Below the pieces are notes generated by a model, which worked only from the letters and a program-made list of their open reading frames with translations, ran no database searches and had not been told where the DNA came from. Made by a program: the position numbers and the translations under genes. From DASUAO01 sp035763745 (GTDB taxonomy: Bacteria > Actinomycetota > Acidimicrobiia > IMCC26256 > PALSA-555): 64,000 bases of DNA. Positions within the stretch are counted from its first letter, which is position 1. Each line of letters opens with the position of its first letter. Below are positions 34,001 to 41,303 of the stretch, one piece after another. The DNA is taken from contig DASUAO010000054.1 in assembly GCA_035763745.1 (NCBI GenBank), forward strand, positions 13,942 to 77,941, written 5' to 3'.

Positions 34001-35229
34001 AGCTCTACGACCTCCTGCCGAAGGGTCGGCCGGGTCGGAGCGGGCGGGGCACCGGGGTCTCGCAGGAGTTCGCGTTCCTCTGCGACCCGCGCACCACGCA
34101 TGTCACCCGGCGCACCGTCGAGCGGGTCGCCCGGGTCGGGGGAGTGCACCTCCCGACCTGGCTCCAGACGGTGCTCGTCGACAACCTGCACTTCAGCCCG
34201 GTCCAGGCGGTTCGAGACGGTGACGTCGTCGACGTGTTCGACCTCTCGGTGCCGGCGACGCACGCCTTCGTCGGCAACGGCATCGTGAACCACAACACGG
34301 TCAACATGCCGGAGGAGGCGACGGTCGAGGACGTCGAGGAGCTGTACCTCGAGGGATGGCGCCTCGGCCTGAAGGCCGTCGCCATCTACCGCGACAACTG
34401 CAAGGTCGGCCAGCCCCTCTCCACCCAGAAGAAGGCGAGCGCGGCCGCCGACCCGGGTGCCGCCACACCGACCGACACGGCGACGGCGGTCGTCGATGCG
34501 CTCACCCAGCAGGTCGAGCGCATCGTCGAGACCGTGATCGTCCAGCAGCCGGTCCGCCAGAAGCTCGGGCGGGTCCGGAGCTCGAAGACGTTCTCGTTCC
34601 GGGTGGCCGACTGCCACGGGTACGCGACGGTCGGGGAGTTCGAGGACGGGCGTCCCGGCGAGGTGTTCCTGAAGGTCGCCAAGCAGGGCTCGACGCTCGC
34701 CGGGATCATGGACGCGTTCGCGATCTCGGTGAGCATGGGACTCCAGTACGGAGTGCCGCTGCGGGCGTTCGTCGAGAAGTTCACGAACATGCGCTTCGAG
34801 CCGGCCGGCATGACCGACGACCCGGACCTGCGGTTCGCGACGAGCCTCGTCGACTACATCTTCCGGCGCCTGGCGGTCGAGTACATGGACCCGCAGGAGC
34901 GGGCCGACCTCGGCGTGCTCACGGTGCACGAGCGGCTCGAGCCGACGTTGCCCGGCGTGGAGGAGGCGGCGACGCCCACCTCGAAGGGCCAGGACCTGCT
35001 CCCGCCCGAGGACCGTGCGCCGTCGGACTCGCTGTTCGACGCCCCGCCCGAGGTGTCCGAGCCGGTGGCCGAGGCGCCGGTCGCCGACGCGCCGGCACCG
35101 CCCGAGGCACCGCCGGCGCGCGCGATGGAGGCCGAGGTGGTGCTCTGCTACGTCTGCGGCGACATCATGCAGCGGGCGGGCTCGTGCCACGCCTGCCCGT
35201 CGTGCGGCGCCACGAGCGGCTGCTCGTAG
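31024..35229 (+). CDS. nrdJ: Adenosylcobalamin-dependent ribonucleotide reductase, intein-containing
   Basis: This is a 1401-codon class II ribonucleotide reductase precursor that reduces ribonucleotides using vitamin B12. After removal of a 442-residue intein the enzyme would be 959 residues. Active-site features are NPCSEY (Cys354) and ACNLSS, and the phosphate-binding region VLAPTGTIG. The C-terminus carries a cysteine-rich tail (CYVCG and CHACPSCG) expected to act as a redox or zinc element. The ATG at 31024 follows GGAGAGAGG. NrdR lies upstream, with a palindromic box in the promoter. No other reductase class is encoded in the window. Confidence 0.95.
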   Translation: MAIAPEQIGIGIRRYFTQPGVHPYDTVEWEQRDARIQNFKDGTDAFLQTEVEFPVAWSQNATNIVAQKYFRGTLGTDERESSLKQVIDRVTDTITRWGVRDGYFVDEQEGAAFRNELKYVLLHQRAAFNSPVWFNIGVKGVPKQASACFILAVEDTMDGILNWYREEGTIFKGGSGSGINLSNIRSSREHLAGGGTASGPVSFMRGADASAGTIKSGGKTRRAAKMVILNVDHPDVEEFIWCKAREERKARVLKEAGFDMDLDGIDSHSIQYQNANNSVRVTDEFMNAVVEDTDWDLTAVKSDESLKTVRARDIMRAIAEAAWECADPGMQYDTTINAWHTAPNTGRINASNPCSEYMHLDNSACNLSSINLLEYLNNDGSFDIEGFEHTVEVMFTAQEILVGNADYPTEAIGDNSRKFRQLGLGYANLGALLMAQGLAYDSDEGRAWAGAITALLTGHAYATSARTAGRMGPFAGFAENSEPMLEVLRKHRRETASIDEDLVPVELLSAAQRSWDEAVEVGEIHGVRNSQASVLAPTGTIGLMMDCDTTGIEPDLALTKSKKLVGGGTMLIVNQTIPRALRKLGYSGEQADAIVAHINEHKSILGAPHFKEEHLPVFACSMGDNTIHYTGHVKMMAAVQPFISGAISKCVTGDTLVTTSDGLVRIGSLHRGESADSFRNEILEVASLDGTQKTDAFYYGGHRQVREVTLRSGHRVQATPNHRLLVARDGGLDWVATEDLELGEWVAVQYGDDLWSTLPARFDDFTPYAAYGNQKSVRIPTEMSEELAFLLGAYISEGHTTRSNWTVTITNSVPSVLDRVAAAWRDEFGVEARLEVRDNRCAQVHASSKTIVELLEHLGCGERASEKRIPDVVLRSPKEMVLAFLQGLALDAYVTTSTAPKWAICMDSPGLLDDLQAILTNLGIVHGRVSKANPQYAKSYDEVYVTGEDAQQLVGLVPFLEPEKAERAERLLDLAIHRAHDTADVVPGITPRELYDLLPKGRPGRSGRGTGVSQEFAFLCDPRTTHVTRRTVERVARVGGVHLPTWLQTVLVDNLHFSPVQAVRDGDVVDVFDLSVPATHAFVGNGIVNHNTVNMPEEATVEDVEELYLEGWRLGLKAVAIYRDNCKVGQPLSTQKKASAAADPGAATPTDTATAVVDALTQQVERIVETVIVQQPVRQKLGRVRSSKTFSFRVADCHGYATVGEFEDGRPGEVFLKVAKQGSTLAGIMDAFAISVSMGLQYGVPLRAFVEKFTNMRFEPAGMTDDPDLRFATSLVDYIFRRLAVEYMDPQERADLGVLTVHERLEPTLPGVEEAATPTSKGQDLLPPEDRAPSDSLFDAPPEVSEPVAEAPVADAPAPPEAPPARAMEAEVVLCYVCGDIMQRAGSCHACPSCGATSGCS
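32971..34296 (+). mobile_element. Intein with LAGLIDADG endonuclease motifs inside NrdJ
   Basis: This in-frame 442-residue insertion splits the conserved NrdJ sequence GAISK | TVNMPEE (precursor residues 650-1091). It has all splicing signatures: Cys1 (CVTGDTLVTTSDGLV), the block B TPNHRLLV with TxxH, and the block F/G end DLSVPATHAFVGNGIVNHN, followed by Thr as the +1 nucleophile. Two dodecapeptide motifs, LLGAYISEG (intein residues 141-149) and FLQGLALDAYV (235-245), mark a DOD homing endonuclease. The catalytic acidic residues (Glu, Asp) remain, so it may still be active. Base composition does not differ visibly from nrdJ. Confidence 0.95.
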
Positions 35230-35240
35230 CGGCTCTCGGC

Positions 35241-35270
35241 ACCGGTCTCCGTCAGGCGACGGGGACCGGT
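35241..35270. terminator. Hairpin between convergent nrdJ and DUF427 genes
   Basis: Arms ACCGGTCTCCGTC (35241-35253) and GACGGGGACCGGT (35258-35270) pair with one G-U, around a 4-nt loop. The location suits a bidirectional terminator. Confidence 0.75.
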
Positions 35271-35314
35271 CCGAGGCCCAGGCGGGCCCGAACCTCGGGG
35301 CGGCGCAGTGGTGG

Positions 35315-35704
35315 CTACGCCGAGCGCGACCAGGGGGTCTCGGGGCGCTCCTGGGCCTCACCGTCGATCGAGACGTCGACCCGCTCGTCGTAGAAGCAGA
35401 TCAGGTCCCGGATCCGGTCGGCGCTCTCGATCGGCCGTTCGTAGCTCCAGGCCAGGTCCCGGTGCTCGGTGTCGCCGATCCGGAGGGTCCAGTACGACGC
35501 CTGCCCCTTGAACGGGCAGACGGTCTCGGTGGTCGTGGCGTCGAGCAGGTCCATCCGCACGTCGGCGCGTGGGAAGTAGTGACGGACCGGGAGCCCGGTC
35601 TCGAGCATCCCGACCGTGGCCGACGAGTCGGCGATCGCGACACCGTCGAGACTGACGACGATCCGGCGGCTGTCCTCGTCGAACCCGAGTGCGTGTCCTT
35701 CCAT
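35315..35704 (-). CDS. DUF427 domain protein
   Basis: This is a 129-residue protein of the DUF427 family, a small single-domain beta-rich fold common in actinobacteria with no settled function. Family signs are YFPRADVRMDLL and TVCPFKGQASYW, followed by AWSYERP. TACACT (minus strand, 35712-35717) lies 7 nt before the ATG, again a leaderless pattern. It has no membrane segment. Confidence 0.88.
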   Translation of the reverse strand: MEGHALGFDEDSRRIVVSLDGVAIADSSATVGMLETGLPVRHYFPRADVRMDLLDATTTETVCPFKGQASYWTLRIGDTEHRDLAWSYERPIESADRIRDLICFYDERVDVSIDGEAQERPETPWSRSA

Positions 35705-35748
35705 GCGAGCCAGTGTACGTGCGGCGCATCGCGCGCCACGATGGGCCG

Positions 35749-35860
35749 GTGCAACGCGTCGCGCTGGTCGGCAACTCGGGATCCGGGAAGACGACGCTCG
35801 CGTCCACCCTTGCCCGGCCCCTCGGTGTACCGCGCATCTCGACTTCGTCCGGCTCGGGTC
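35749..35860 (+). pseudogene. Broken P-loop kinase-like gene
   Basis: A GTG start followed by VQRVALVGNSGSGKTTLA (an intact Walker A) and LARPLGVPRI matches the first 30 residues of small adenylate-kinase or topology-modulation-like P-loop proteins, which normally continue to about 170 residues. After LGVPRI the expected LD-type continuation appears only in another frame (LDFVRLGSPR). The sequence then runs into the 3' end of the convergent antiporter gene. I read it as a frameshifted, truncated remnant. Confidence 0.6.
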
Positions 35861-37091
35861 ACCTCGGGCTGGCCTGCGCTTCCTCCGCTCCGTCGGCTGA
35901 TCCCGCAGGTCGAGGTGCGGGCGCGCGACGCAGACGGTTCGTGATGGGGTCGGCGAACCGGGTGAGGACCGGACCGGCGATCGCGAGGATCAGCACGTAG
36001 GCGGCCGACAGCGGCACGAGGTCGGGCTCCACTGACGCGCCGATCGCCAAACCCGCGATCACGATCGAGAACTCGCCGCGGGCGATGAGGATGCTCCCGG
36101 CGCGGACGCGACCTCGGGCCTGGATGCCCGCCCGGGCGGCCGCCCACCATCCGGTCCCGAACTTCGTGACTGCCGTGACGACCGCGAGCGCCGCCGCGGC
36201 GATCAACACCGGAGGAAGTGTCGCCGGGTCGATGCGGAGGCTGAAGAGCACGAAGAAGATCGCCGCGAACAGGTCACGTAGCGGACCGATGAGGTTCGAG
36301 ACGCGCTCCTGCACCGGCCCGGAGACCGCGATCCCGACGAGGAACGCTCCCACCGCGGCGCTCACCTCCAGCGCCTGCGCGGCGCCGGCGACGAGCAGGG
36401 TCAGACCGAGCACTCCGAGGAGCAGCGCTTCGTCGGTCCGGGCGGCCACCGCTCGCGACACGTGCGAGCCGAACCGCAGGGCGATGACCAGGACGACGGC
36501 CGCCGTCGAGAGCGCCAGCACCACGGCCACCACGGCTCGATCGAACGGCTCCGCCGCGAGCATCACGCCCACCACCGGGAGATAGGCCGCCATCACGAGA
36601 TCCTCGATCACGAGGATCGTCAGGACGGTGGGTGTCTCACGGTTGCCGAGACGGCCGAGGTCGGTGAGCACCTTCGAGACCACGCCCGACGACGAGATGT
36701 AGGTGACGCCTGCGAGCAGGACCGCGGCGGTCGTGTCCCACCCGAGGAGCATCCCGGCAGCGAAGCCGGGAGAGGCGTTCGCGACCAGGTCCACGAGCCC
36801 GGCACGCCAGCCCGCGCGAAGGCTGTGCTCGAGCTCGGCCGGCGAGTACTCGAGTCCGAGGGTGAACAGCAAGAGGACGACGCCCAGCTCGGCGGCCACC
36901 TCCAGGAAGTCGCTCGAGAACGCGGGTGCGACGATCCCGCCCTGCCCGAAGAGGAGCCCGGCGCCGACGTAGGCGGGGATGGGGCTCACGCCGAGGCGGT
37001 CGGACAGGCGCGCGAGCGCCGCGAGTCCCAGCGCGATGGCGCCCAGCTCGATGAGCGCGAGCCCGAGATCGCCGGAGGCGGCAGCGAGCAT
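35859..37091 (-). CDS. CPA2-family cation/proton antiporter, KhtU-like
   Basis: This is a 410-residue membrane protein with about twelve hydrophobic segments of the Kef/KhtU cation:proton antiporter family. The region GVVLLLFTLGLEYSP and the ion-site region TILVIEDLVMAAYLPVV (about 160-176) are family-typical. There is no C-terminal TrkA-N domain, unlike KefB/C. Its ATG overlaps the stop of a KhtT-like regulatory gene (TGATG), matching the two-gene KhtT-KhtU K+/H+ antiporter of Bacillus. Likely role: K+ efflux and pH homeostasis. Confidence 0.88.
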   Translation of the reverse strand: MLAAASGDLGLALIELGAIALGLAALARLSDRLGVSPIPAYVGAGLLFGQGGIVAPAFSSDFLEVAAELGVVLLLFTLGLEYSPAELEHSLRAGWRAGLVDLVANASPGFAAGMLLGWDTTAAVLLAGVTYISSSGVVSKVLTDLGRLGNRETPTVLTILVIEDLVMAAYLPVVGVMLAAEPFDRAVVAVVLALSTAAVVLVIALRFGSHVSRAVAARTDEALLLGVLGLTLLVAGAAQALEVSAAVGAFLVGIAVSGPVQERVSNLIGPLRDLFAAIFFVLFSLRIDPATLPPVLIAAAALAVVTAVTKFGTGWWAAARAGIQARGRVRAGSILIARGEFSIVIAGLAIGASVEPDLVPLSAAYVLILAIAGPVLTRFADPITNRLRRAPAPRPAGSADGAEEAQASPR

Positions 37092-37585
37092 CAGGCGCTA
37101 CGCCGTTGCCCCAGGTGCTCGGCGAGCAGCGTGAGCCCCTCCGGTCGACCGACGGCGACGCACACGTCGCCGACCTGCATCACCGCGCCGGGGCCCGGTG
37201 CCGGGACAGCCGCGCCGTCCCTGATGATCGCGACGATCGAGACGCCCGTCTTCGTGTGGACGCCGGCATCGGCGAGCGACCGGCCCGCCCAGTCCGAGCC
37301 CGACTCCACGTCGACCCAGTCGATGCCGAGGCCGGCGACGTCCTGCTGGAGGGCGACGAGCTGCGCGGTCACGCGGGAGGCGCCGAGGAGCTCGGCCAGG
37401 GTGCGGGCGTCCTGGGTGTCGAGCCGGAGCGTCGAGATGCACGCGTCCGGATCGTCCTGGGAGTACACGAACAGTTCCCGGCGCCCCGTCCGGTGGACGA
37501 GGACACCGACCGGGTCTCCGGCGGCCGTCATGAAGTCGTACCGCACGCCGGCGCCCGGCAGCTCGGTCTCGCGGATCTCGTCCAT
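37091..37585 (-). CDS. KhtT-like antiporter regulatory subunit with TrkA-C domain
   Basis: This is a 164-residue soluble protein. The first half (about 1-75) resembles the KhtT N-terminal region (TELPGAGVRYDF...GRRELFVY), and the second half (about 80-160) is a TrkA-C/RCK-C domain with the usual ending ALxVGxxVxAxG-like pattern (VMQVGDVCVAVGRPEGL). It is expected to sense a nucleotide or pH and gate the antiporter encoded next. A GAAGGAG ribosome binding site precedes the ATG. Confidence 0.85.
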   Translation of the reverse strand: MDEIRETELPGAGVRYDFMTAAGDPVGVLVHRTGRRELFVYSQDDPDACISTLRLDTQDARTLAELLGASRVTAQLVALQQDVAGLGIDWVDVESGSDWAGRSLADAGVHTKTGVSIVAIIRDGAAVPAPGPGAVMQVGDVCVAVGRPEGLTLLAEHLGQRRSA

Positions 37586-37714
37586 CTCCGTGCTCCTTCG
37601 TCGGGCCTCGACCTGGTGCCCTAGCGTGCCACGGCGGGCCGGGCTGGACCGAAGGCCCGAGAGGGCCCTAGCAATGGATGGACCGACGTCCGCCTCTGAA
37701 CGCAGGAGCACCTG

Positions 37715-38839
37715 ATGAACATCGTCGAACGGCTCGGGATCGAGTTCCCGATCTTCGCCTTCTCCCACTGCCGCGACGTCGTCGCGGCGGTGAGCCGAGC
37801 CGGTGGCTACGGCGTGCTCGGCGCGCTCGCCTTCAGTCCGGACCAGCTCGAGATCGAGCTCACGTGGATCGACGAGCACGTCGACGGCAAGCCGTACGGG
37901 GTCGACATCGTCATGCCCGCGAAGTACGTGGGAAAGGGTGGAGGTGCCGAGGCGAGCCTCGCCAACCTCGAGTCGATGATCCCGGCGGAGCACCATCAGT
38001 TCGTCGACGAGCTGCTCGAGCAGCACGGGGTGCCACCGCTGCCGGCCGATCTCGACGCGCCGGTGAAGGCCGCCGGTCTGGGCGTCGACGAGGAGGGACC
38101 GGGTCAGGTCGAGGTCTCGCTCGCCCACGGCGCCAGCATGCTCGTCAACGCGCTCGGTCCGCCCCCGCCCGAGGTGATCGCCCAGGCCCACGAGCACGGC
38201 GTGCTCGTGGGCGCGCTCGCCGGCGCGCGGGTGCACGCCGAGCGTCAGGTCGCGATGGGTGTCGACGTGATCGTCGCGCAGGGCACCGAGGCCGGCGGCC
38301 ACTGTGGCGACGTGTCCACGATGGTGCTGGTCCCCGAGATCGTCGACGCGGTCGGACCCGACGTACCGGTGCTCGCGGCGGGTGGCATCGGTACGGGGCG
38401 CCAGATGGCCGCTGCGCTCGCACTCGGTGCCCAGGGTGTGTGGACGGGATCGATCTGGCTCACCGTCGCCGAGGCCGACACGTCACCGGTCGTGGTGGAG
38501 AACCTGCTCGCGGCGGGCTCGCGTGACACGGTTCGCTCGCGGGCGATGACGGGCAAGCCGGCGCGCCAGCTCCGGACCGGGTGGACCGAGGCCTGGGAGC
38601 GGGAGGACACCCCCGACCCGCTGCCGATGCCGCTCCAGGGGATCCTCTACAGCGAGGCCGGGCGCCGGGTCACGCGCGCGAACAACAAGGACCTCGCCGG
38701 GTTCCCCGTGGGTCAGATCGTCGGTCGGATGAACGCCGTGCGCCCGACCCGCGACGTCATCTTCGACATGGTGCAGGAGTGGATCGAGACGACCGAGCGC
38801 CTCGGCTCGATGATCGCCGAAGGTCCGGCGGCCCGATGA
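37715..38839 (+). CDS. Nitronate monooxygenase family flavoprotein
   Basis: This is a 374-residue FMN-dependent TIM-barrel protein of the nitronate monooxygenase / 2-nitropropane dioxygenase family. The hallmark AQGTEAGGHCG is present (about 190-200), as is the phosphate-binding VLAAGGIGTGRQM. In actinobacteria such proteins often act in steroid or fatty acid pathways rather than on nitroalkanes (for example IpdC-like proteins). The downstream acyl-CoA ligase overlaps its stop by 4 bp, supporting a catabolic role. AGGAG lies 7 nt before the ATG. Confidence 0.87.
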   Translation: MNIVERLGIEFPIFAFSHCRDVVAAVSRAGGYGVLGALAFSPDQLEIELTWIDEHVDGKPYGVDIVMPAKYVGKGGGAEASLANLESMIPAEHHQFVDELLEQHGVPPLPADLDAPVKAAGLGVDEEGPGQVEVSLAHGASMLVNALGPPPPEVIAQAHEHGVLVGALAGARVHAERQVAMGVDVIVAQGTEAGGHCGDVSTMVLVPEIVDAVGPDVPVLAAGGIGTGRQMAAALALGAQGVWTGSIWLTVAEADTSPVVVENLLAAGSRDTVRSRAMTGKPARQLRTGWTEAWEREDTPDPLPMPLQGILYSEAGRRVTRANNKDLAGFPVGQIVGRMNAVRPTRDVIFDMVQEWIETTERLGSMIAEGPAAR

Positions 38840-40452
38840 GCCGTCCCGTCCCGCGCCACTTCTCCCTCGGCGACCTCTTCGAGCTCGTCGCCGACACCGT
38901 GCCCGAACGCCTTGCGCTCGTCGCAGGGGACGACCGGCGTACGTACGCCGAGCTCGACGATCGGTCGACCCGGCTCGCCAACCATCTCATGGCGAACGGC
39001 GTCGAGACGGGCGACAAGGTGGCGGTGTACTCGTGGAACCGCGCCGAGTGGATCGAATCGATGTTCGGGGCGTGGAAGGCACGCGCGGTCCCGATCAACG
39101 TGAACTACCGGTACGTGGCCGAGGAGCTGCGGTACCTGTTCGAGAACGCCGACGTGAAGGCGGTGATCTTCGAGCGGTCGTTCGCCCCGCTCGTCGCGGA
39201 GGTGGCACCCGACCTTCCCCTCCTCGAGCACCGAATCGTCCTCGAGGACGGCTCACGTCCCGATGCGGCCGATGCCGACGCGACGGCTGCCATCGCCTAC
39301 GAGGACGCGCTGGCGGCCGCGTCGCCGGAGCGGGCGGGGATCGAACGCTCCGCCGACGACCTCTACATGCTCTACACCGGCGGGACCACCGGGATGCCCA
39401 AGGGAGTGATGTGGCGGCAGGCGGACATCTTCTTCGCCGCCATGGGGGGCGGCGGCTTCGGCGAGCCGCCGATCCAGACGCCCGAGGAGATCGTCGAGCG
39501 GGTGAAGCCCGAGGACCAGCGCATGATCTCGATGGCGCTCGCTCCCGTGATGCACGGCGCCGCGCAGTGGGGGTTGTGCATCACGCTCTTCGGCGGTGGC
39601 ACGACGGTCCTGTACACCGGCCACCACTTCGACCCGCACGAGGTGTGGAGGATCGTCGAAGCCGAGCGGGCGAACTCGGTCATGGTCGTCGGCGACGCGA
39701 TGGCGCGCCCGCTCGCGGAGGCCCTCGCCGAGCCGGGCGCGGACTACGACACGTCGTCGGTGTTCACGGTCGGCTCGGGTGGCGCCGTCTTCTCGAAGGT
39801 GGTGCAGGACCAGCTGCGGGCCCAGCTCGGCGACGTGCTCATCATCGACACCTTCGGGGCTTCGGAGCTGGGTGCCGGCGGCAGCTCGCTCGGCGCCGAC
39901 GAGGGCATGCGCTTCGCGGCCAACCCCTCGATGACGGTGCTCGGCGAGGACCTGCGGCCGGTGGCCGCCGGTTCGGGCGAGCGGGGGCTGCTCGCTCGCC
40001 GCGGGCACATCCCCCTCGGCTACTACAAGGACGAGGCCAAGACGGCCGCCACCTACGTCACCGATCCCGACGGGGTTCGCTGGGCGCTTCCCGGCGACTT
40101 CGCACTCCTGGAGGAGGACGGGAGCATCACGCTGCTGGGGCGGGGATCGGGGTGCATCAACACCGGCGGCGAGAAGGTGTACCCGGAGGAGGTCGAGGCC
40201 GCGCTCAAGAGCCACCCCGACGTGTTCGACGCGCTGGTGGTCGGCCTGCCCGATGACCGCTTCGGCGAGCGCGTGGCCGCGGTGGTCGCGACCCGGGAGG
40301 GGACGACGCCGTCGCCCGACGACATCGCGGCGCACTGCCGCACGAAGGTCGCGGGCTACAAGGTGCCCCGCGACGTCCGCTTCGCGGAGCAGATCGGGCG
40401 CACGCCCGCCGGGAAGCCCGACTACGGGTGGGCCAAGACCCTGTTCGCCTGA
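38836..40452 (+). CDS. Acyl-CoA synthetase, FadD17/FadD19-like
   Basis: This is a 538-residue ANL ligase. It has the nucleotide motif YTGGTTGMPKG (about 178-188), followed by VMWRQADIFFAA, a segment typical of the mycobacterial steroid side-chain ligases FadD19/FadD17. TFGASELG, the GDFALLEEDG hinge and the C-terminal catalytic Lys in GRTPAGKPDY are intact, unlike the ligase in the liv operon. It is coupled to the nitronate monooxygenase gene by ATGA. A steroid or branched fatty acid substrate is inference from similarity and context. Confidence 0.87.
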   Translation: MSRPVPRHFSLGDLFELVADTVPERLALVAGDDRRTYAELDDRSTRLANHLMANGVETGDKVAVYSWNRAEWIESMFGAWKARAVPINVNYRYVAEELRYLFENADVKAVIFERSFAPLVAEVAPDLPLLEHRIVLEDGSRPDAADADATAAIAYEDALAAASPERAGIERSADDLYMLYTGGTTGMPKGVMWRQADIFFAAMGGGGFGEPPIQTPEEIVERVKPEDQRMISMALAPVMHGAAQWGLCITLFGGGTTVLYTGHHFDPHEVWRIVEAERANSVMVVGDAMARPLAEALAEPGADYDTSSVFTVGSGGAVFSKVVQDQLRAQLGDVLIIDTFGASELGAGGSSLGADEGMRFAANPSMTVLGEDLRPVAAGSGERGLLARRGHIPLGYYKDEAKTAATYVTDPDGVRWALPGDFALLEEDGSITLLGRGSGCINTGGEKVYPEEVEAALKSHPDVFDALVVGLPDDRFGERVAAVVATREGTTPSPDDIAAHCRTKVAGYKVPRDVRFAEQIGRTPAGKPDYGWAKTLFA

Positions 40453-40456
40453 CGAC

Positions 40457-41287
40457 TCAACCCGGTGGGGTGGCGGGTCCCGATCCGTCGAGCGTCCTCA
40501 CCGTGAGCCCGAGCTCGTCGATCAGGTCGAGGCTCACCGTCACCCGTCCCGTGAGGTCCGGCGGGCAGTCGCACAGCGCAATCGTCGCTTCGACCATCTC
40601 CTCCATCGACTCGGTGAGCTCGGGGGTGATCACGTCACTCGCCACCGCGGCCGCGCCTTCGCTCATCACGGCCGCGCGCGGCTCCACTGTGTTGACGCGC
40701 ACGCCCGATCCGGTCAGCTCGATCGCGAAGCCGTTGGTCAGCCGGTTCAGCGCCGCCTTCGACGAGCCATAGACCGCCATCGTGGCGATCCGCGCGGGGG
40801 TCGCGGCGGGATCGGCTGCGGGCCGCGCCGTCGCGCTCGACAGGTTCACGATCCATCCCTCGCCCCGGGCGAGCATCGGGGGCAGCACCTGCTGCATGAG
40901 ATCGATCGGGGCGTGCACGTTGATCGAGTAGGTGAGGAGCCGCCGCTTCAGCGGGTAGTCCACGAGCGGCATGTACATCGCGGCCGCCGCGTTGTTCACC
41001 AGCACCTCGACGGGTCCGCCCAGACCGGCTTCGGCTTCGGGAACGATACGTGCCCGGTCGTCGGGATCCGAGAGGTCGGCCACGATCAACGTCGGGGCCG
41101 TCCCGACTGCATCGATGCGCTCGGCGACCTCGCGAAGGCTTCCCGGGAGCGTCGGGTGCCGGTCGAGCGTACGTGCGGTGATCGCGACGGATGCACCTTC
41201 TGCGGCGAGCCGGAGCGCGACCGCGGCGCCGATGCCCCGGCTCGAGCCGGTCACGAGCGCGCGGCGGCCCGAGAAGCGACCAGTCAC
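40457..41287 (-). CDS. Short-chain dehydrogenase/reductase
   Basis: This is a 276-residue SDR with cofactor motif TGSSRGIG (about 14-21), NNAA in place of NNAG, and catalytic YGSSKAA with the upstream Ser. An Arg in place of the usual acidic residue after beta-2 (TARTLDR) suggests NADP(H). It starts 16 bp after the DegT-family gene on the same strand, so the two form a likely operon. The substrate is unknown. It converges with the FadD gene with almost no gap. Confidence 0.85.
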   Translation of the reverse strand: MTGRFSGRRALVTGSSRGIGAAVALRLAAEGASVAITARTLDRHPTLPGSLREVAERIDAVGTAPTLIVADLSDPDDRARIVPEAEAGLGGPVEVLVNNAAAAMYMPLVDYPLKRRLLTYSINVHAPIDLMQQVLPPMLARGEGWIVNLSSATARPAADPAATPARIATMAVYGSSKAALNRLTNGFAIELTGSGVRVNTVEPRAAVMSEGAAAVASDVITPELTESMEEMVEATIALCDCPPDLTGRVTVSLDLIDELGLTVRTLDGSGPATPPG

Positions 41288-41303
41288 GGCGTCGCCACCG
41301 CGC

